NCBI GenBank assembly: GCA_036274675.1
Contig: DASUFE010000096.1
Span: forward strand, 1 to 28,912
Reading direction: 5' to 3'
Origin: DASUFE01 sp036274675
GTDB lineage: Bacteria; Pseudomonadota; Gammaproteobacteria; HTCC5015
Length of the DNA stretch: 28,912 bases
Positions 23,712-28,912 of this stretch are shown here, piece after piece (position 1 is the first letter of the stretch; each line of letters opens with the position of its first letter). The notes under the pieces are model-generated. The model was not told the origin of the DNA. It worked only from the letters and a program-made list of their open reading frames with translations, and did no database searches. The position numbers were made by a program, and so were the translations under genes.

Positions 23712-25085
23712 TTACTCTCCCTTCCGCCCTTTATTTTCCGAGGCGGCGTCGGATACGGCGGCATAGGAAAAGCCTTGCCTGTTCAATGCGTCTTCCGCAT
23801 GGCGCGCCATATAGAACAGCACGGAAATGAAGGCCGTTCCCAATAACGCGTACAAACTCAAATATATCGCCAGCGACACGCCGATCATTCCGCTGTCCAC
23901 GTTCTCGGCCGCCGCGCGCGCGGTCGGCAGCACACCATATACCAGCCAGGGCTGGCGGCCGATCTCGGTGGTATACCAGCCCGCCAGCAGCGCGGCCCAG
24001 CCGGAAAAAGTCATCCCCACCAGTATCCGCGCCAGCCAGGGTTGCGGTGCGCCGGCGGATTTCAGCTGCCAGGCGCCGATCCAGGACGCCGCGAACATCA
24101 ACAGCCCGATGCCGACCATGATGCGGAAGGCGAAGAATACCGGCGCGACCGGGGGATGAGCGTCGCCGAACTCGTTCAGTCCTTTTACTTCGCCATCGGG
24201 ACGGTGTGTCAGGATGATGCTGCCGAGGCGCGGGATGGCCAGTTCGAAGCGGTTCGTCCGGTTTTTCTCGTCCGGAATCGCGAACAGGCGCAGGTCGGCG
24301 CCTCTTTCGGTTTCCCAGATGCCTTCCATCGCGGCAATCTTGGCGGGTTGATATTCAAGCGTGTTCAGGCCGTGCAGGTCGCCGACCAGGATCTGCACCG
24401 GGATCAACACGGCGGCCAGGTATACCCCGGTTTTCAGTTGCGTGAGTACGCCGGGGCTGCGATCGTTCCTCAGCCAGCGGTAGGAAGCGATTCCCGAAAC
24501 CAGGAAAGCGCCGGTGAGCGCGGACGCCAGCAGCATGTGCGCCAGCCGGTACGGCATGGAGGGGTTGAACAGGACTTCCAGCCAGTCGGTGGCATGCGCG
24601 ACTCCATCGCGCATTTCAAAACCGGCGGGTGTTTGCATCCAGGAGTTGAGCGCGAGTATCCAGAACGCCGACAGCGTAGTGCCCGCGGCAACCAGCACCG
24701 TCGCCAGCGTATGCACGCGGTTCGATACACGGTTGAAGCCGAACAGCATGATGCCGAGGAAACTCGCTTCCAGAAAGAACGCGGTGATTACCTCGTAGGC
24801 GAGCAGGGGGCCGGCGATATTGCCTACCGTCAGCATATAGCCGGGCCAGTTGGTGCCGAACTGGAAGGACATCGTAATGCCGGTGACGACGCCGATCGCG
24901 AAACAAAGGGCGAACACTTTCACCCAAAAGCGGTAGGCCTCCATCCATTTCGCGTCGCGGGTGGCGTTATGCCGCAGCTTGAAGAACAGCAGGATCCATC
25001 CCAGAGCGATGGTGATGGCGGGGAACAGAATGTGGAAGCTGATATTCGCGGCGAACTGGATGCGGGCGAGCATTAAGCTGTCCAT
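23712..25085 (-). CDS. cydA: Cytochrome bd-type quinol oxidase subunit I, short Q-loop (CIO-like)
   Basis: The 457-residue subunit carries the predicted haem ligands His18 (SFHILFP), His183 (RLAHMLL) and Met323 (FRIMVG). It also has the GRQPW motif and the FQFGTNWP and EASFLGIMLFG blocks. It is about 65 residues shorter than the E. coli enzyme. The offset between His183 and Met323 puts the missing part in the quinol (Q) loop, the pattern of the cyanide-insensitive CioA group. An AAGGA ribosome-binding site lies just upstream of the ATG. It is followed at once by cydB, so the two form an operon. Expression under low oxygen or stress is common for the family, but no operator is visible. Confidence 0.95.
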   Translation of the reverse strand: MDSLMLARIQFAANISFHILFPAITIALGWILLFFKLRHNATRDAKWMEAYRFWVKVFALCFAIGVVTGITMSFQFGTNWPGYMLTVGNIAGPLLAYEVITAFFLEASFLGIMLFGFNRVSNRVHTLATVLVAAGTTLSAFWILALNSWMQTPAGFEMRDGVAHATDWLEVLFNPSMPYRLAHMLLASALTGAFLVSGIASYRWLRNDRSPGVLTQLKTGVYLAAVLIPVQILVGDLHGLNTLEYQPAKIAAMEGIWETERGADLRLFAIPDEKNRTNRFELAIPRLGSIILTHRPDGEVKGLNEFGDAHPPVAPVFFAFRIMVGIGLLMFAASWIGAWQLKSAGAPQPWLARILVGMTFSGWAALLAGWYTTEIGRQPWLVYGVLPTARAAAENVDSGMIGVSLAIYLSLYALLGTAFISVLFYMARHAEDALNRQGFSYAAVSDAASENKGRKGE

Positions 25086-25171
25086 GGTCGGATTCCTTGG
25101 CGTTCGGTTGTTATTGGAGGCGCGGGCATTTTAGACCAATCAACAGGAGCATACCTGGACCTCCGAAAGGG

Positions 25172-26038
25172 CTAGGGTTCGGGGGAGTCCAGGAATTCCT
25201 CGATCAGCGCGGAGGTCAGCGCGGGATAGCGGGATTCTTTTGGCGCCATGAGCGCCTCTCCCAGATAGTCGCCGTGCCCGCCGGGCAGTATCAGCAGCCG
25301 GGCCCGGGGAATCGTGCGGCTGATTTCGAGGGCGTGTTCAGGCTTGACGATGTCGTGGTCGCCCGCCACGACCAGGGTCTGGACCCTTAGGTTTCTCAGA
25401 TACCGGTTGCTGAGATCCTTGAAGTTGAGCATGCGTTCCCGGTCCTTGTCGTGCATGCGCTTGAGTTTCCCGGGGTCCGGATTCACTTTGAGGAACGCGT
25501 CCTTCAGCGGTTGCGGCATGTTCGAAATATCGGCTTTCTCCATGAAGGACCACAGCTGGGGCCAGGCGCCTTCTTTCCTTGTTATGGAAGACGCGAAGAC
25601 GAGCTTCCTGACGAGTTCCGGATGGCGGATGGCGACTTGCAGCGCCACGCTTGCGCCATTGCTGAATCCGAAGAGATCGGCCTGTCCGATGCCAAGATGG
25701 CTTAGCAGGGCCGCGACGTCATCGGCCGAGGTTTCGAAGGCGAAGGGCTGATTGCGGTCGCTGGTGCGCCCATGACCCTGTTCCTCCAGGGCGATGACCT
25801 TGCGATGCAGCGCGAACAGCGGCAGTATCCTGCCGAAGGTCACCTCGATGGTGGAACCGCCTCCGTGCAGCAACACTAAGGGCACGCCTGTGTTTTTACC
25901 GTGAATTTCATAGTACATGTGGAGCCCGTTTATATCCGCGTATCCGGACTCGAAGTCCTGCGGATCGGGACGGGGATTCGCGGTGCAGCCCAACAGCATC
26001 AGGCAGCAAATGGTCAGGCGTATGAAAGGTGTCTTCAT
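25172..26038 (-). CDS. Alpha/beta hydrolase, predicted lipoprotein
   Basis: Starting at ATG 26038 (AGGAA site upstream) the product has 288 residues. A lipobox-like LLGC places the lipidated Cys at residue 18. The alpha/beta-hydrolase fold shows the oxyanion HGGGS block (about 59-63), nucleophile Ser126 in GFSNG, Asp229 in GDHDIV and His255 in PGGHGDY, a complete triad. The frame is open much further upstream, but that sequence overlaps the 3' end of the kinase gene. The substrate is unknown; esterase or lactonase activity is typical. The gene lies 43 bases after the sensor kinase on the same strand and 86 bases before cydA. Confidence 0.88.
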   Translation of the reverse strand: MKTPFIRLTICCLMLLGCTANPRPDPQDFESGYADINGLHMYYEIHGKNTGVPLVLLHGGGSTIEVTFGRILPLFALHRKVIALEEQGHGRTSDRNQPFAFETSADDVAALLSHLGIGQADLFGFSNGASVALQVAIRHPELVRKLVFASSITRKEGAWPQLWSFMEKADISNMPQPLKDAFLKVNPDPGKLKRMHDKDRERMLNFKDLSNRYLRNLRVQTLVVAGDHDIVKPEHALEISRTIPRARLLILPGGHGDYLGEALMAPKESRYPALTSALIEEFLDSPEP

Positions 26039-26081
26039 GGGTGCATTCCTGTTTGCGTATTCAGGCTGGGTGAGATTCAGA

Positions 26082-27599
26082 TTACCGCCCGGCATGCGGC
26101 TGATCAAGCCGGACCCGGTGGTGCGTCGCCGGCCGCTCGCCTTCCGGGCTTCCGGCTCGTATCGCGGGCGGCGGCTGCGCAAGCTCCGGTCCCAGGGTTT
26201 GCGCCGGGAGAGTGAAGAAGAAAGTCGCGCCGCCTTCGGGATTGCCGCGGGCATTCAGCCGGCCGCCGTGGGCTTCGATAATGTGCCGGCTTGCGGAAAG
26301 TCCAAGCCCTATCCCCGGGATCGTACCCCGGGTCGCCTTGCTGCGTTGAAACGGCCTGAAGATGCTGTCCATTTCTTCCGCGGCGATACCGATTCCCTGG
26401 TCGCTCACCGATACCGTGATCGCCTGCCCGTCGTCCCATGCTTTCACTGTCACGACTCCGCCATTGGGCGAATACTTGACGGCATTCGAAATCAGGTTGT
26501 TCAGCACCTGGGCAATTCTCCCTCTGTCGCATTCGCAGAACAGGGGTTCCTCCGGGATCTCGGTCTCGAAGCGGTGCAGCTCGGTAATGGAGCTGTGCAG
26601 CTTTACGCAATCGTCGATCAATAAGCCGATATTGTGGCTGGAAATGTTCAGATCGATGTGGCCGGATTCGATGCGCGTCGTGTCGAGCAGGTCTCCGACC
26701 ATGCGGTCCAGGTTTTTGACCTGGCGCAGGATGATGTTGGCCAGCTTGCGGTCTTCCGGCGCGGATTTTCGAACCAGCACCTCCGAGGCCATGGACATGG
26801 AGTTGAGCGGGTTGCGCAGATCGTGCGCGATCGCGGCGATAAAGCGCAGCTGTTCCTGCTGCTTCTCCGCCAGGTTCCGGGCCATGGAATTGAAATTGGA
26901 AGCAATCTGCCGGATCTCGTGCAGACCGCGCGGCACGGCTCGCACCGCCGGATCGCCGGAACCGAATTTTGAAATGGTGCCGGCCACGACTTTCAAGGGA
27001 TGGGCTATGTTGATGAACATCATCGCCAGCAGACCCACCAGCAGCAGGCCGCTCAGGGTAGCCATAAAGAATGCGATTCTGTCGGCCATCCTGTTTTGAT
27101 GATCGACCATTGCAATGATTTGTTTCATTTGCGATTTGTTGATTTCAATTACTTTGTCGGCGACGTCATGAGTCCTGTCGACATACCCTCGGATTTCCGT
27201 ATACTGGTCTACCGGCGCGAGATCGGATACTTTGAGCTGGTGCTGTTTTTGGAAATAGGAGCTGATCTCTATTTCAAGTTCGTCAAGGGCTTCCTTTTCT
27301 TCCGGGCTGTTAGCGAGTTTCTTCAAGGCTGTGAGAAGATGCGGGATTTCCGTTTGTTCAGCCCTGCTGCTGGCCACGATATCGGTGTCTGCGTCAGGCG
27401 AATAAAAAATTATATTTCTGTTGTGGATCAGCAGATAGGATTTCAGCTCCTGCGCAAGGTCTATGCTTTGTCCCGCCGCCGCGATGTTTTTGGCCTCCCT
27501 GTCCAACAGGTTGGTCATATGGATAAGCGAGATACCCATTGATACGAACAGTCCGAAGATAAGAGTGGCGAACAGGAATGCCGCGTTTCTGACTTTCAT
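26082..27599 (-). CDS. HAMP-domain sensor histidine kinase
   Basis: The 505-residue kinase has a membrane segment at about 7-27, a helical periplasmic region of about 145 residues and a second membrane segment at about 175-198. HAMP follows (about 199-250, containing HPLKVVAGTISKFGSGD). His259 is the phospho-acceptor (AHDLRNPLNSM). The ATPase domain has NNLISNAVKYSP, DQGIGI and GIGLGLSASRHIIEAHGG. A 40-residue Pro/Arg-rich tail closes it. ATG 27599 has an AGGAG site five bases upstream. No response regulator gene is adjacent, so it is an orphan kinase here; the partner could lie elsewhere. It is probably co-transcribed with the lipoprotein hydrolase. Confidence 0.93.
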   Translation of the reverse strand: MKVRNAAFLFATLIFGLFVSMGISLIHMTNLLDREAKNIAAAGQSIDLAQELKSYLLIHNRNIIFYSPDADTDIVASSRAEQTEIPHLLTALKKLANSPEEKEALDELEIEISSYFQKQHQLKVSDLAPVDQYTEIRGYVDRTHDVADKVIEINKSQMKQIIAMVDHQNRMADRIAFFMATLSGLLLVGLLAMMFINIAHPLKVVAGTISKFGSGDPAVRAVPRGLHEIRQIASNFNSMARNLAEKQQEQLRFIAAIAHDLRNPLNSMSMASEVLVRKSAPEDRKLANIILRQVKNLDRMVGDLLDTTRIESGHIDLNISSHNIGLLIDDCVKLHSSITELHRFETEIPEEPLFCECDRGRIAQVLNNLISNAVKYSPNGGVVTVKAWDDGQAITVSVSDQGIGIAAEEMDSIFRPFQRSKATRGTIPGIGLGLSASRHIIEAHGGRLNARGNPEGGATFFFTLPAQTLGPELAQPPPAIRAGSPEGERPATHHRVRLDQPHAGR

Positions 27600-27979
27600 A
27601 CTCTCCTCAGCCGGCCGGGCTGTACGGTTTAAATTCGATCAAGGTGCTGCGCGTCATCGGATCGGTCACGGGTTGCTGATATCAACTGTTTTTGGGTTTT
27701 AGGTCAGGTAAAGGTTCCGGATTTCGGCTCTGGATTCGGGATACCGGATTCGCGCGCTCGAAGTCGTCGGTCACTGAGCAGGGCTTAGTTTTAACCACCC
27801 GTATAAGTGCGTCAACCTCTGTCTGCGCCAGGCGCGGAGCGGGAGTTAATACCGCGGCGTTGCTCAACGAGTACCTCCGCATTTTTTTACTGGTGTGTAC
27901 ACCTAATTCCAGGCGTACAGCAGAAATTGTTCCCTGAACCTGCGGCAGTGAGTGGGCAGGGTTTCACGTTGCTTTGCTT

Positions 27980-28259
27980 TTATATGTTTTCCAGAGAGAA
28001 TGGGTTTAAAAACTGCCGCCCGAAGAGCAGCTTCCGGTTCGTTTCATCCAGCTCCGCCTCGCCCCAGACCGTTTCTCAGTTCGCTTCGATAAGCACTCTC
28101 TGTTTCTCATGGATAACTTTCCCTGCGTCCCCGAAAAGCAGGAAGTGATGCGCCGCATCCGGAGAGCATCGTCTGCGAGCTTCGTTGCCGGCGCGTCCCT
28201 GAGGGCAGATGTCGTAGGCGGGGCTTAGCTGGAGGCCTGCTATGAGTGCCGTCGTCGTG
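27980..28259 (-). pseudogene. Possible decayed reading frame or dispersed repeat remnant
   Basis: On the minus strand one frame reads protein-like from about 28259 to a TAA at 27980-27982, apart from an in-frame TGA at 28076-28078. Segments include IAGLQLSPAYDICPQG, AHHFLLFGDAGKVIHEKQRV and LDETNRKLLFGRQFLNPF. I cannot name a family and see no start signal. Another frame of the same stretch is also open, so this could be a repeated intergenic element and not a former gene. Confidence 0.3.
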
Positions 28260-28262
28260 AGG
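28220..28262 (+). repeat. Degenerate direct repeat, copy A
   Basis: Starts GGGGCTT and contains GCTATGAGTGCCGTCGTCGTGA. It aligns by eye with copies at 28381 and 28499, sharing GGGGCTT, a GCTAT block and a GTGCCG block at matching offsets. Confidence 0.5.
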
Positions 28263-28380
28263 TTGAAAGTGGGAGCTTTGTTCTGCTGTTCGTGCCGCGT
28301 CGTGATGCGGAAAACAGGGTTTTATTTGTATGGCTGTTTCTACGCAGGACTCCGTCCAGCGCGTCCGACTGCTGATGCAA

Positions 28381-28460
28381 GGGGCTTCGTTTGGGGCCCG
28401 CTATGCAAGTGCCGCCGTCGTGATGCATTAATGCCTGAAGTTACAGATCTGTGGAATTGG
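28381..28460 (+). repeat. Degenerate direct repeat, copy B
   Basis: Starts GGGGCTTCGTTTG, continues with CGCTATGCAAGTGCCG, and after about 60 bases contains GATCTGTGGA. Both ends match copy C in the same order with similar spacing. Confidence 0.6.
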
Positions 28461-28498
28461 GGGCCGGGGTCTCTGAGTCGTGACACGGTTGCCTAAAG

Positions 28499-28577
28499 GG
28501 GGCTTCGTTTGAGGTTCGCTATTCGTGCCGTCCGACTACTGACGCATTTGAGGAGTAGCAGGGATCTGTGGAGTCGT
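28499..28577 (+). repeat. Degenerate direct repeat, copy C, abutting the tRNA fragment
   Basis: Starts GGGGCTTCGTTTG, continues with CGCTATTCGTGCCG, then GATCTGTGGA, and ends where the 3' CCA of the tRNA fragment begins. It lies 118 bases after copy B. Confidence 0.6.
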
Positions 28578-28622
28578 TGGTGGAGCGGAGGAGGATCGAA
28601 CTCCCGACCTCTGCATTGCGAA
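28578..28622 (-). tRNA. 3' half of tRNA-Ala(CGC), probable attachment-site remnant
   Basis: Read on the minus strand, these 45 bases fit positions 32-76 of a tRNA exactly. They give the anticodon loop TTCGCAA (anticodon CGC), the 3' anticodon strand TGCAG, a 5-base variable loop and a T-arm (GGGAG, TTCGATC, CTCCT). The 3' acceptor strand CCGCTCC, discriminator A and encoded CCA follow. U at position 70 fits the G3-U70 identity pair of tRNA-Ala. The expected CTGCA partner strand and the D-arm are missing upstream (right of 28622), so this is not a functional gene. A clean break at the anticodon loop is typical of tyrosine-recombinase integration. Confidence 0.85.
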
Positions 28623-28912
28623 CGCTAGTTACAACACGTAAGGCGTTGTTTTTATTAACATCAACGCGGGCGCCCGTAGCGCAAAATCCCGGCAAATCAT
28701 AACGCATCCGTACGGAATCCGGCAAAAGTCCGGCAAGGTTTCCTTTCATGGTATTCCCATCTAAGAGCATAAATACCTAGATAATCGTTGATTGTTTTAA
28801 ATACCGGCATAAAATTGGCCTGGATATGGCGCTAGGAGCGCTATACGCGGGTTAGCGGCAGAAGCGGTTCCACATAATGGAAAACCAATCTGTCGAGTAA
28901 AAATGTAATGCG
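28623..28912. other. Presumed edge of an integrated element
   Basis: No credible gene is visible in these 290 bases. Three direct copies of CCGGCAA occur at about 28689, 28719 and 28730, close to the tRNA break. They could be arm-type recombinase sites. The stretch from about 28740 is AT-richer than the rest of the window, which would suit foreign DNA. Confidence 0.4.

Larger units (their letters stand above)
27600..28577. other. Long intergenic region with decayed sequence
   Basis: Nearly 1 kb lies between the kinase start and the tRNA fragment with no convincing intact gene. Bases 27600-27760 probably hold the kinase promoter. Short open frames occur on both strands, but they lack ribosome-binding sites and recognisable domains. 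The right half contains a decayed minus-strand frame (27980-28259) and degenerate direct repeats (28220-28577), described separately. Confidence 0.6.

Noticed and set aside
24042..25076. 344-codon plus-strand open frame opposite cydA
   Set aside because: cydA on the other strand has all haem ligands. This frame is rich in Arg, Gln and Gly and has no domain.
28381..28577. CRISPR array suggested by repeated blocks
   Set aside because: Only two or three diverged copies with unequal spacing, no constant repeat length and no cas genes.
28519..28770. 83-codon minus-strand frame across the tRNA fragment
   Set aside because: Its only familiar segment (VGSSILLRST) is simply the tRNA 3' half translated. 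No start signal or other homology is seen.

Overview
The window looks like gammaproteobacterial chromosome, probably from a polysaccharide-degrading relative of the Cellvibrionaceae. The basis is long poly-serine linkers joining CAZyme modules, fairly high GC, a typical NhaB, a FixJ-type two-component pair and a cyanide-insensitive-type bd oxidase. The taxonomic call is inference.

Region 1 (1-10749, all +) is a xylan/hemicellulose cluster. It holds the C-terminal part of a GH10 xylanase, a multimodular GH43-CBM6 enzyme, a clan GH-A (GH39-like) enzyme, a GH95 enzyme and a lipoprotein GH43. The first three share an 88-residue cysteine-containing module (four copies in view). The second and third share an 84-residue C-terminal tail module. 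A compact, hairpin-rich segment (1031-1205) followed by a strong terminator lies between the first two genes.

Region 2 (10975-13187, +) is a coupled pair: a FemAB/BioF2-type GNAT acyltransferase and a JmjC/cupin-like putative Fe(II) oxygenase.

Region 3 (13222-18111) is trehalose metabolism. A GH15 enzyme (-) diverges from otsA-otsB (+). The OtsA has an N-terminal membrane-anchored, sensor-like extension. It is preceded by a 15-codon reading frame with a strong ribosome-binding site whose stop codon overlaps the otsA start.

Region 4 (18206-22622, +) encodes a MASE1 sensor kinase with an overlapping FixJ-type response regulator, a LysM lipoprotein and the NhaB Na+/H+ antiporter. Region 5 (22702-27599, -) encodes a HAMP sensor kinase, a lipoprotein alpha/beta hydrolase and the CydA/CydB oxidase. 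Regions 3-5 together suggest osmotic, sodium and respiratory stress functions (inference).

Region 6 (27600-28912) has no convincing intact gene. It contains decayed reading-frame remnants, degenerate direct repeats and an exact 45-nt 3' half of a tRNA-Ala(CGC). Its geometry suggests the distal attachment site (attR-like) of an integrative element that starts at about 28623 and runs off the right edge.
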